Positions 1 through 8,300 of a stretch of 64,000 nucleotides of DNA are shown piece after piece (position 1 is the first letter of the stretch; each line of letters opens with the position of its first letter). The notes beneath the pieces were generated by a model. The model worked only from the letters and a program-made list of their open reading frames with translations, had not been told where the DNA came from and did not search any database. This DNA is from Paenibacillus athensensis (lineage in GTDB: Bacteria; Bacillota; Bacilli; Paenibacillales; NBRC-103111). The position numbers were made by a program, and so were the translations under genes. The stretch covers positions 62,001 through 126,000 of the forward strand of contig NZ_MYFO02000010.1 in the NCBI RefSeq assembly GCF_004514475.2, in the 5' to 3' direction.

Positions 1-22
1 TTTTTTGGGCAAAAAGCGACAA

Positions 23-46
23 GGCTGCTGAACAAGCAGCCTTTTT
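23..46 (+). terminator. Intrinsic terminator at window start
   Basis: A 7-bp stem (GGCTGCT / AGCAGCC) with a 5-nt loop is followed by a T-run. It probably ends a gene lying left of the window. Similar GGCTGC..GCAGCC hairpins recur at about 377 and 678. Confidence 0.7.
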
Positions 47-133
47 CTTTTGTTTCATATGTTAGTCAGGACTTCTGACTTCCGCTATATTCAAGTAATT
101 ATCGAAAGATTTTGAATTTTTAAAAAATAATGG

Positions 134-163
134 TTGACACTCATTAAGCAGCCGTGCTAAGCT
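134..163 (+). promoter_or_regulatory. Candidate sigma-A promoter
   Basis: TTGACA at 134-139 is followed after 18 nt by TAAGCT at 158-163, with a TG one base upstream of the -10 (extended -10 type). It points at the small ORF at 212 and could serve the leader region before the tRNA genes. The -35 is perfect and the -10 is weak. Confidence 0.45.
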
Positions 164-211
164 GTGAACATCTTGAAGCGAGACGATCGCTGCGAAGGGA
201 GGAACGGCAAC

Positions 212-337
212 ATGAAGATTCATCGTAACTACAAGTTAAGCTGGATACAAGAGCAACCGATCTCAGCTGCCGATTTCCGAATTCAAAGCTTGAGCAGTTT
301 ATCTATACCGCATAACCGGCAACGCCGCTCCACCTGA
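212..337 (+). CDS. Possible small ORF, 41 aa, Arg-rich C-terminus
   Basis: ATG at 212 follows GGGAGG with about 9 nt spacing and lies about 50 nt downstream of a candidate promoter. The 41-residue product starts MKIHRNYKL and ends in a basic stretch (HNRQRRST). No family is recognised. An intrinsic-terminator-like hairpin follows at 377. It could be a leader peptide or a real microprotein; the only support is the ribosome binding site and the arrangement. A similar ORF plus terminator follows at 510-700. Confidence 0.3.
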   Translation: MKIHRNYKLSWIQEQPISAADFRIQSLSSLSIPHNRQRRST

Positions 338-376
338 GCGAGCCGACGTCCAGTTACATCCATCCGGTATACGTAA

Positions 377-399
377 GGCTGCGAGCGCGCAGTCTTTTT
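377..399 (+). terminator. Terminator-like hairpin
   Basis: GGCTGC (377-382) pairs with GCAGTC (389-394) with one G-U pair, followed by a run of five T. It lies between the two small ORFs at 212 and 510. Confidence 0.5.
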
Positions 400-509
400 C
401 TTTTGCCAACAAGCCGCGGCAAGCGGTTGAGGCGGGGAGAAGGCAGCGAACCCGGAGTCTTTTTTCGTGCACATGTGAGCAAAAGCCAATGACGAAAGGA
501 GTGAATACG

Positions 510-644
510 ATGAAAGCCTATTTCGACATTTATGAACAAAGTCCGGTCCATTCCATATTTCATAGCCATAAGCGCCGCGAACGTTCCGGCAGCAGCTTCC
601 GCGTATCCCGTATTCCTCCTTTCGATGAGGAACGACGCCCCTGA
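510..644 (+). CDS. Possible small ORF, 44 aa, Arg-rich
   Basis: ATG at 510 has an AAAGGAG site 8 nt upstream. The product starts MKAYFDIYEQ, has a basic middle (HSHKRRERSGS) and ends in EERRP. It is not a recognised family. It is followed, as is the ORF at 212, by a GGCTGC/GCAGCC hairpin. The good ribosome binding site argues for translation; short length and lack of homology argue for caution. Confidence 0.3.
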   Translation: MKAYFDIYEQSPVHSIFHSHKRRERSGSSFRVSRIPPFDEERRP

Positions 645-677
645 CCACAGGTGCGTTCGATACGGCAAGATACCCAG

Positions 678-700
678 GCTGCTGGCTCCCGGCAGCCTTT
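678..700 (+). terminator. Terminator-like hairpin upstream of tRNA-Glu
   Basis: GGCTGC (678-683) pairs with GCAGCC (692-697), followed by TTT. A second AGCAGCC plus T6 string occurs at about 745-756 without a clear partner arm. The T-run is short, so efficiency is uncertain. Confidence 0.4.
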
Positions 701-766
701 CCTATGCCTTCTTTCAGGCGGGGAAAGGCGCGACGGCGATGCAAGCAGCCTTTTTTGTATCCATTT

Positions 767-838
767 GACGCATTCGGCAAGGGGCTAAGCCACACGACTT
801 TCACTCGTGGATCGGGGGTTCGAATCCCCCATGCGTCA
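767..838 (+). tRNA. tRNA-Glu (anticodon UUC)
   Basis: The 7-bp acceptor stem GACGCAT/ATGCGTC closes a cloverleaf. The anticodon arm is CACGA-CTTTCAC-TCGTG with anticodon TTC, and the T-arm is GGGGG-TTCGAAT-CCCCC. Discriminator A follows; CCA is not encoded. The gene is 72 nt with a short variable loop. No promoter is visible immediately upstream, so it may be read from upstream transcription. Confidence 0.93.
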
Positions 839-931
839 TTTTCCTGCTGAGCGGGTGTTGTCACAGACGCTGCCGAGGTGTTGCCTCGTCAGCCGGCAGA
901 CCAATGGGATCCCTCATTCTCGCTCGACCAT

Positions 932-1005
932 AGGAGAGTAGCCAAGCGGCAAGGCAGCGGACTTTGAATCCGCCACCGATGGTTCGAATCCATCCTCTTC
1001 TGCCA
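932..1005 (+). tRNA. tRNA-Gln (anticodon UUG)
   Basis: Acceptor stem AGGAGAG/CTCTTCT (one G-U pair), anticodon arm GCGGA-CTTTGAA-TCCGC with anticodon TTG, T-arm GATGG-TTCGAAT-CCATC, discriminator G and an encoded CCA. It lies 93 nt after tRNA-Glu and is probably co-transcribed. Both tRNAs decode amino acids linked by the GatCAB amidation route in Firmicutes (family knowledge). Confidence 0.93.
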
Positions 1006-1048
1006 AATACATAATCGCAATACCGATTTCACAAACGAAAGGAAGGAA

Positions 1049-1654
1049 TTGTACGTTGTACAGGTGAACGCTATGAACCCTAGAATGGTAACCCAACAAT
1101 TTGAACAACTGATTTTCCACAATGTCTCCGAAAATGGCTTGAGCGTCGATGACGTAAGCGGGAGGATGCTGAAGTTCGTCGCCGCCGATCCGCGGGCTGC
1201 TTACCAGTTCGTGATCGGCACGGACTGCCAGGTGCACAGAGGTTATACGAAATTCGTGACCGGCATTATTTTGCGGCGCATGGGCAAAGGGGCCTGGGCC
1301 TGCTACCGTCAGGTTGTGCTGGCGCGCGAGCTGACCTCCGTTCAGGAGAAGCTCTCGCTGGAAACGGCGCTGTCGCAGGAAGCAGCCTGCTATTTTTCGC
1401 AGGAAACGCTGAGTCGGATCGAAGATGTGCTGCTGCCGTACTTGTACCAAGGCGCGTCGCTGGAGACGTATATCGACATTGATGCCGGCACCCAGCCAAT
1501 CGTCAACAAAACGAGCTTGTACGTGGAGGATATGGTCAATCGGGTCAAAGCGATGGGCACCTACGGGGTGCGCGTCAAGCCCGACGCTTATGCGGCGTCG
1601 GCTTACGCGAATCGGCACACGAAACGGCCGGTCCGCTTGGAAACATCTGTATAA
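1049..1654 (+). CDS. ykuK: YkuK family ribonuclease H-like protein (DUF458)
   Basis: The protein resembles Bacillus YkuK, a small conserved family with an RNase H-like fold and unproven function. Typical stretches are the N-terminal SVDDVSGRMLKFVAADP region, the FVIGTDCQVH segment, and DIDAGTQP near the C-terminus, whose acidic residues are candidates for metal binding. Length (about 200 aa) matches the family. The start is uncertain: TTG at 1049 lies 6 nt from AAAGG, while GTG 1064 and ATG 1073 are in frame but further from a ribosome binding site. It lies just after tRNA-Gln and is probably a single gene. Confidence 0.85.
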   Translation: MYVVQVNAMNPRMVTQQFEQLIFHNVSENGLSVDDVSGRMLKFVAADPRAAYQFVIGTDCQVHRGYTKFVTGIILRRMGKGAWACYRQVVLARELTSVQEKLSLETALSQEAACYFSQETLSRIEDVLLPYLYQGASLETYIDIDAGTQPIVNKTSLYVEDMVNRVKAMGTYGVRVKPDAYAASAYANRHTKRPVRLETSV

Positions 1655-1675
1655 TCAAAGGAGCTGTACCGACAT

Positions 1676-1810
1676 ATGAACATGGAAGAGGTTTATCACG
1701 GTAGTCGCCAAATGCCGGCCGATGGCCGTAGTGAAAGGCTTATAATGCGTAAAACTGGAAGGCGGGTTCCCGAAAGGGACCCGTCTTTTTGCTGTTGTTA
1801 TTTTTGTTAG
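1676..1810 (+). CDS. Doubtful small ORF overlapping a terminator
   Basis: ATG at 1676 follows AAAGGAG with 12 nt spacing, beginning 21 nt after ykuK. The 44-residue product starts MNMEEVYHGS, is Arg-rich in the middle (MRKTGRRVPERDPS) and ends in a Cys/Phe run because it reads through the terminator hairpin at 1763. That run suggests the C-terminus is not selected as protein. No homology is recognised. Confidence 0.15.
   Translation: MNMEEVYHGSRQMPADGRSERLIMRKTGRRVPERDPSFCCCYFC
1763..1791 (+). terminator. Intrinsic terminator after ykuK
   Basis: CGGGTTCCC-gaaa-GGGACCCG with one bulged T and a GAAA tetraloop, followed by TCTTTTT. It separates ykuK from the NRPS cluster. Confidence 0.8.
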
Positions 1811-1962
1811 GAAAAAGTGTCGTTTTCTGAAACGCATCGCAGGGGTCGACGTATAAGTAGTGGGAAATGGGAACTACTTGTACGGGATAGTTCGCCGGTT
1901 ACTGTTCATCTGCTGCAAATTTCTTGTAGAATAAGGGTGAAAAAAGTAATTTTTCCTATTTT

Positions 1963-1976
1963 TGAAAACGTTTTCC
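1963..1976 (+). promoter_or_regulatory. Candidate cre site (CcpA) before the NRPS cluster
   Basis: TGAAAACGTTTTCC matches the catabolite-responsive-element consensus TGWAANCGNTNWCA at 13 of 14 positions and is nearly palindromic. It lies 52 nt upstream of the first NRPS start codon. A weak upstream promoter (TTCATC, 16 nt, TAGAAT at 1927-1932) would put the site about 25-40 nt inside the transcript, a position typical of roadblock repression. This suggests carbon-source control of the cluster. Confidence 0.5.
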
Positions 1977-2028
1977 TGAGTGGTGGGAAAAGCTTGTACT
2001 TGAGATTGAATAAGGGAGAAGGTGTCTG

Positions 2029-3993
2029 ATGTTGAGGAATCAGGGCGGGACAGCAGTCAACGAAGAGGTGCAACAAATTCTCAGTGTGTTTAATCACACG
2101 GAAAAGGCGTGGTCGCTTTCGACGACGGTGCATGAGCTGTTCGAGGAACAGGCCGGCAAGAGGCCGACGCGCACGGCCATCCGGTTTGGTGGCAAGGAGT
2201 TGACGTATGGGGAGCTGAATCGGCGGGCCAATCGGCTGGCGCACTTTTTAATGAAGAAAGGGGTTGGCCGTGATTCGATTGTGATGGTGATGCTGGAGCG
2301 GTCGGAGCTGCTGATTGAAACGATTTTGGCGATTTGGAAGGCCGGGGGAGCGTATATCCCGCTTGATGTGAACTATCCGGACGAACGGGTAAAAACGATA
2401 CACACCGAATCGCAAAGCCGTTGGCTGCTGTCGTTATCCGCCGATATCGGCGACGAGTTGGAAGCAAGCCTGGGTGCGGGGACGGTGTTCAAGCTGGATG
2501 CGTGTGCCGCAGCGATTGCCGGGATGCCGGATGAGAATCCACGGGTTCAGGTGGAAGCGAGCGATTTGGCCTATGTGATTTTCACGTCAGGGTCCACGGG
2601 GACGCCTAAGGGGGCGATGGTCGAGCATGCGGGGATGCTGAATCATATTTATGCGCTTGCCGAGCAATTCCGGCTGCATGAAGACAGTGTGGTGCTGAAT
2701 AATGCTTCGCCTTGCTTTGATATTTCGGTGTGGCAAATGTTCACCAGCTTGACGCTTGGCGCCGTTACGGCGGTTTATGATCAGGATGAGGCGTCCGATC
2801 CGGCACTGTTTGTGAAGCGGGCGGTCGAGGAGCGGCTTGCGGTGGTTGAGGTGGTGCCGTCGCTGCTTTACGCCGTGCTCGATTATTTGCAAACGCAGCC
2901 GGCAGTGCTGCCGGACCTGGAGTTTCTGCTGGTGACCGGCGAGCCGTTCAAGCCCGATTTGGCCAAAAGATGGCTTGGCGTCTACCCGCACACGAAGATG
3001 GTCAACGCGTACGGACCGGCCGAAGCAGCGGACGACATTACGTTGTATGTGGTCGATGCGTGGTCGGACGCGATGGACCGTATTCCGATCGGCAAGCCGA
3101 TTGCCAATTTGCGGATTTATATTGTAGATGAACACATGCAGCTTTGCCCAGTCGGAGTCAAAGGGGAAATTTGCGTGGCCGGCATTGGCGTCGGGCGCGG
3201 CTATTTGAACAATCCCCGCAAAACGGCCGAGGTGTTCGTGGAGGATCATTTTGCTGAGAAAGGAGGAAGATTGTATAAGACGGGCGATATCGGCTGCTGG
3301 CTGCCCGACGGCAATATTGAATTTTTTGGCCGCAAGGATTATCAGGTCAAGGTGCGGGGCTTCCGCATTGAGCTCGGCGAAATCGAGACGGCGCTGGAGC
3401 GCAAGCCGGGAGTCCGTCAAGCGGTGGCGGTTGTGCGCGAGGAGGCGTCCGGCGACGCGCAGCTTGTCGCGTATTATACATCGGCAGCCGGAGAGGCGCT
3501 GGCGGCGGACAGCTTGAAGGAAGCGCTGCAGGCCGAGCTGCCCTACTATATGGTGCCAGCGATGCTGGTGCATCTGGCGGAGATGCCGCTGAACGCCAAC
3601 GGCAAAATCGACCGCAAGCAGCTGCCGGCCCCAGTGCTGACGCGTAGTGCAGTTGCAGACTACGCTGCGCCGAGCAATGCAATCGAAAGCGAAATCGCCG
3701 AGGTGTGGGAGCAGCTGTTTCAATACGGACCGATTGGCGTCAACGATGATTTCCTTGATCTGGGCGGCCATTCGCTGCTGGCGACGCAACTGGTCAACAC
3801 GCTGCATGAGCAGTTCGGCGTCCGGGTTGCGCTGCGGGACATGCTGACGCGCGGTCGTACGATCAAGGGGCTGTCGGAGGTGCTGGAGGAGCTGCTGCTC
3901 GGCCAATTGGAGGGCGAGGAGCTGGAGTCGCTGCTGGACGATCTGGACGGACTGTCGGCGGAAGAGATCGACGCGATGCTAAAAGGGGAATAA
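2029..3993 (+). CDS. NRPS loading protein: adenylation-PCP didomain
   Basis: It activates one amino acid and loads it on its own carrier domain. The adenylation domain covers about residues 35-530, with FTSGSTGTPKG at 185, FDISVW at 230, NAYGPAE and YKTGD motifs, and the NANGKIDR lysine near 535. The PCP carries DLGGHS with Ser582 for phosphopantetheine. Pocket residues aligned by eye to GrsA read D-I-W-E-L-T-A-D-D(-K); the acidic pocket and the diaminobutyrate aminotransferase in the operon suggest a diamino acid, probably Dab (inference). No condensation domain precedes it, so it is a starter. The C-terminal tail (about 620-654) is very acidic and contains LDGLSAEEIDAML, resembling short linear docking motifs. 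The start is ATG with AAGGGAGAAGG upstream. Confidence 0.93.
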   Translation: MLRNQGGTAVNEEVQQILSVFNHTEKAWSLSTTVHELFEEQAGKRPTRTAIRFGGKELTYGELNRRANRLAHFLMKKGVGRDSIVMVMLERSELLIETILAIWKAGGAYIPLDVNYPDERVKTIHTESQSRWLLSLSADIGDELEASLGAGTVFKLDACAAAIAGMPDENPRVQVEASDLAYVIFTSGSTGTPKGAMVEHAGMLNHIYALAEQFRLHEDSVVLNNASPCFDISVWQMFTSLTLGAVTAVYDQDEASDPALFVKRAVEERLAVVEVVPSLLYAVLDYLQTQPAVLPDLEFLLVTGEPFKPDLAKRWLGVYPHTKMVNAYGPAEAADDITLYVVDAWSDAMDRIPIGKPIANLRIYIVDEHMQLCPVGVKGEICVAGIGVGRGYLNNPRKTAEVFVEDHFAEKGGRLYKTGDIGCWLPDGNIEFFGRKDYQVKVRGFRIELGEIETALERKPGVRQAVAVVREEASGDAQLVAYYTSAAGEALAADSLKEALQAELPYYMVPAMLVHLAEMPLNANGKIDRKQLPAPVLTRSAVADYAAPSNAIESEIAEVWEQLFQYGPIGVNDDFLDLGGHSLLATQLVNTLHEQFGVRVALRDMLTRGRTIKGLSEVLEELLLGQLEGEELESLLDDLDGLSAEEIDAMLKGE

Positions 3994-4005
3994 GGGGGAG
4001 AAGCT

Positions 4006-5385
4006 TTGGCAAAGGTTTTGGTGACAACGCACTGGACAAGGGGCGATGTGCTGCCTTTTTTCAGACTGAGCGTGGCGCTGCGGGAGCGTGGGCATGAGGT
4101 GGTGTTTTTCTCGCACGGCGTCTTTGAACCGCTGGCGGCTGAAGCCGGGCTGCCGTTCGTGGCGTGGGACAGGCCGGACGAATATTTGCAGCTGCTCAAG
4201 GATATGAGCATGGAGGCCGATCCGCTGCTGAAGCCGGATGATTTTTTGGCGTATACGCGCAAGTACCAAGGGACGGACAAGGTGATGCTGGAAATCGAAG
4301 CGATTTCCCGGCATTGTACGCCCGGCGAGACGGTGCTGGTTGCGCGCCACCGCTCCAGCATCTCGACCTATCTGGCTGCGGAGCGGCTGGGCGTGCCGAT
4401 TGTGCCGGCGTTTCTTGCGCCAAGCTACATCGCGCATCTGCCTGCGCAGGAGGAGCTGTTCGGCGAGATGATGGCGCAGGAGGTCAATGCGGTGCGTCGC
4501 GAGCTGGGCATGCGGCCGATTCGCAGCTGGCTGGATTGGATGTCGAGCGTGAAGCGCTGCATCGGCTTCTGGCCGGACTGGTTTGCGGAGCAGGAGCCGC
4601 AGTGGCCGCTGACGGCTGATCCCGTCGGCTTTCCGCTGCCTCATGCTGCCGAGCTGCAGCCGCTGCCGGACGAGGTGCTGGCTTTTCTTGCGCAAGGCGA
4701 GCCGCCGGTGCTGATTACCGGGGGGACGAGCAAGCTGCTCCAGCCCGAGTTTTACAAGGTGAGCCTGGCGGCATGCGAGCTGCTGCAGCGCCGGGCGATT
4801 GTCGTGACCGAGCATACCGAGCTGCTGCCGGATACGCTGCCCGACGGCGTGCTGTGGCAGCCGTTCGTGCCGCTGGCCAGCTTGTACGACAAGGTCGGCG
4901 CGGTCATTCATCACGGCGGCATCGGCACGCTGAGCAACGCGCTCGCCCAAGGCGCACCGCAGCTGGCGCTGGCAGCCGATACGGACCGGCCGGACAACGG
5001 CATGCGGCTAAAGGCGACGGGAGCAGGCGACTATTTGCCGCGCAAGCTGTGGGAGCCTTCGCTGATCGCCGAGGCGCTGCGCAAGCTGACCGGGCCGGAG
5101 GTGCGGGCGCGCTGCGCGCAGCTGGCGCAGACGATGCAGGCGACGGATGCAATGGATGAAGCGGCACGGGTGATTGCCGGAGCGATCGGCAATCCGGCTT
5201 ATGCGATCCAACCGGAGGCGTTCACGTTATCGCCGGAGGAAGCGCTGGCCGGGGCGCAGTCTGCCGCTGCCAGGAGCGGAGCTGGGGCCGATGTGCAGCA
5301 GCTGCTCAAGGGATTGCCGCAGGACAAGAAGGCTGCCTTATTAATGAAGCTCAAGCAAAAAGCGCTGCAAGGAGGAAAATCATGA
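4006..5385 (+). CDS. GT-B glycosyltransferase (MGT/YjiC-like, GT1) with docking-like tail
   Basis: The family transfers sugar from a nucleotide sugar to small molecules. The N-terminus (AKVLVTTHWTRGDVLPF) is the acceptor half. The C-terminal half has the nucleotide-sugar signature around VIHHGGIGTLSNALAQGAPQ near residue 305 and the D-R-P-D-N segment after it. The start is TTG at 4006 behind GGGGGAGAAGC, 12 nt after the A-PCP gene; the stop overlaps the next start (ATGA). Unusually, the protein runs about 40 residues past the GT fold, and its last 25 residues (LLKGLPQDKKAALLMKLKQK) resemble residues 8-29 of the downstream NRPS. It may bind the assembly line and glycosylate a carrier-bound or released peptide (inference). 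Confidence 0.85.
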   Translation: MAKVLVTTHWTRGDVLPFFRLSVALRERGHEVVFFSHGVFEPLAAEAGLPFVAWDRPDEYLQLLKDMSMEADPLLKPDDFLAYTRKYQGTDKVMLEIEAISRHCTPGETVLVARHRSSISTYLAAERLGVPIVPAFLAPSYIAHLPAQEELFGEMMAQEVNAVRRELGMRPIRSWLDWMSSVKRCIGFWPDWFAEQEPQWPLTADPVGFPLPHAAELQPLPDEVLAFLAQGEPPVLITGGTSKLLQPEFYKVSLAACELLQRRAIVVTEHTELLPDTLPDGVLWQPFVPLASLYDKVGAVIHHGGIGTLSNALAQGAPQLALAADTDRPDNGMRLKATGAGDYLPRKLWEPSLIAEALRKLTGPEVRARCAQLAQTMQATDAMDEAARVIAGAIGNPAYAIQPEAFTLSPEEALAGAQSAAARSGAGADVQQLLKGLPQDKKAALLMKLKQKALQGGKS

Positions 5386-8300
5386 CCAGCAACCTGATGT
5401 CCAAGCGGCTGGAGGGACTCACCCCCGAGCAGCGCGCCCTGCTGGCCCTGAAGGCTAAGCAAAAGAAGCAGGAGTCGGCTGAGCCGATGCTGCGCCCGCT
5501 TGTGCGGGAGGAGGGCGGCACTTCGTTCCCGCTGTCGTTCACACAGCGCAGGCTATGGTTTATCGAGCAGTTGGAGAAGGGCAGCGCGCGTTATAATTTT
5601 TGCAACGCCTACCGGATCAAGGGCAAGCTTGACGCCGCTGCTTTGGAGCGGGCCGTGCAAGCCATTGCCGAGCGGCACGAAATTTGGCGGACCACGTTCG
5701 CTGAAGTGGACGGCGAGCCCGTGCAGGTTACGGTCCCGGCGCTGGAAATTCGACTGGAGCGGGTCGATTGCCGGGGACAAAGTGCGGAGGAGCTCCATCG
5801 GGCTATTCTCGATAGAGCCGAAGCCCCCTTCGATTTGGCGAACGGGCCGCTGGTGAAGCCTGCGCTGCTGCAGACCGCCGCGGACGCATTCGTTTTTGTG
5901 CTGACGACGCACCACATGGTCAATGACGGCTGGTCGGTCGGCGTCATGGTAAGCGAGCTGCAGGCGCTGTACGGGCATTTTGCGCTGGGCGAGCCGCTAC
6001 AGTTGCCTGCGCTGCCGGTGCAATTCGCGGATTATGCCGTCTGGCAGCGGGAGTGGATGCAAGGTGAAGCGCCCAAGCGCCAACTGGCCTATTGGAAGGA
6101 CAAGCTGGCGGGCGAACTGCCCGTGCTGGAGCTTCCAACCGACCGGGTGCGTCAGCCGATCAAGACGCAGCATGCGGATAGCGTATATAGCGATATTCCG
6201 GCCGCCAAGCTGGAGCCGTTGAAGGAGCTGAGCCGCAAGCTGGGCGGCACGCCGTTTATGGCGGTGTTGGCGGCGCTGAAGCTGCAGCTGCACCGTTATA
6301 CCGGGCTTGATGACATTCTGATCGGCTCGCCGATTGCCGGCAGACGGCGCAAGGAGCTGGAAGGGCTGATCGGTTTTTTTGCCAATACGCTCGTATTCCG
6401 CACCAAGCTAAGCGGCGAGATGGATTTTGCCGGACTGCTGGAGCAGGTGAAGGAGACGACCCTTGCGGCTTACGATCATCCGGACATTCAATTCGAGACG
6501 TTGGTTGAGGAGCTGAAGGTTAAGCGCGATTTGAGCAATACGCCGATTTTTCAATTGATGTTCAGCTATGAAAGCGGCGAGGAGCCTGTGCCGGCTCTGG
6601 GCGATTTGACGGTTGGGGTGTATGAGATCGAGGGGAGGACCGGCAGCTACGATTTGGCGATTTATATGACGGAAGGGCCAAGCGGGTTGCGCGTTAAGGC
6701 GCTGTACAACACCGATCTTTTTGATGCGGCGAGCGTAAAACGTTTTTTAGACCGTTTCGAGCTGCTGCTGGAACGGCTTCCCGGCTGTGCCGACCTGCCG
6801 ATTGCGCGGGTGCCGCTGCTGCTGCCCGAGGAGGAGCGGAAGCTGCTGGCGGAGTGGGCGCCGCCGTTTGAGGCGCCGGCCGGACGGATCTGCGCGCACG
6901 AGCGCTTCGAGCGGCAGGCGGCGCTGACGCCGGACGCCATCGCGGTTACGTTTGAAGGGCAAAGCTGCACGTACCGCGAGTTGAATGAGCAAGCTAACCG
7001 GCTTGCCCATCATTTGCTGTCGCTGGGTATCGGGCGCGAGCGCAAGGTGGCGGTATTCGTCGACCGCTCCGTGGAGCTGCTGACGGCGATTCTCGGCGTG
7101 CTGAAGGCGGGCGGGGCGTATATTCCGATTGATCCGTTGTATCCGCACAGCCGGATTCGCCATATGCTGGAGTCCGCCGACGCGCAGCTGATGCTGACGC
7201 AGGAGAAGCTCAAGGGCAAGCTGCCGGATCTGGGCGCGATTCAAGTGATCAGCATGGACGGGCAGCCGTCGCCGTTTGCCGGGGCGAGCAACGCCAATCC
7301 CGATGCGGACGTGGCTGCCGGAGATTTGATGTATGTGCTGTTTACGTCGGGTTCGACGGGCAAGCCCAAGGGCGTGGCGGTAGAGCATGGCCATCTGACT
7401 TCGTTTCTCGACGCGGCGATGGACACGTACCGGATTCCCGACGGCAGCAGCTTTGCGGTCGTGACGACCTGGGCCGCCGATCTGGGTCTGACGATGGTCT
7501 GGTATCCGCTGTGTACGGGCGGGCGGCTGCACATCGTCTCCTATGAGCGGGCGACGGATCCCGATGCGTTTGCCGCCTACTTTCGCGAGCATCGCATCGA
7601 TGTGCTCAAGCTGGTGCCGAGCCATTTTGAAGCGTTGCAGGCAGCGGCCAATCCGGCGGACGTTCTGCCGCAGCGGATGATTGTGTTCTCCGGCGAGCCA
7701 TGCTACTGGGATACGGTAGCCAAGGTCCGGCGGCTACGGCCGGAGCTGCAAATCCGCATCGGCTACGGGCCGACCGAGACGACGGTGACGGCGACCGATT
7801 ATCCGGTCGGCGCGCTTCCGGCGCGCGCTGCTCACGGCATGCTGCCGCTGGGCCGGCCGATGGGCGGCTATCGCGCCTATGTGCTCGATGCGCTGCGCCA
7901 GCCGACGCCGATCGGCGTGCCGGGCGAGCTGTACGTGGGCGGGCCGAGCGTCACGCGCGGGTATGCCGGGCGGCCGGATTTGACGGCCGAGCGCTTTGTC
8001 GCGCATCCGTTCGATCCGGCCGGAGGCCGCTTGTACCGCACGGGCGATCTGGTCAAATATCGCCCGGACGGCGTGCTGGAGTTTCTCGGCCGCATCGACC
8101 ATCAGGTCAAAATCCGCGGCTATCGCGTCGAGCTGGGCGAAATCGAGGCGGTGCTGCAGCAGCATGAAGCGCTGCGCGACGCGGTTGTGGTCGCCTGGAG
8201 CGACCCGGCGGGAGACAAGCGCCTGATTGCCTATGTCGTGCCGCAGCCGGGCGGTGAGCCGTCGGCGGCGGCGCTGCGGGCGGCCCTCAAGGAGCAGCTG

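Noticed and set aside
2587-3906. 439-codon minus-strand ORF inside the first NRPS gene
   Set aside because: Antisense shadow; the + strand frame has all adenylation and carrier motifs.
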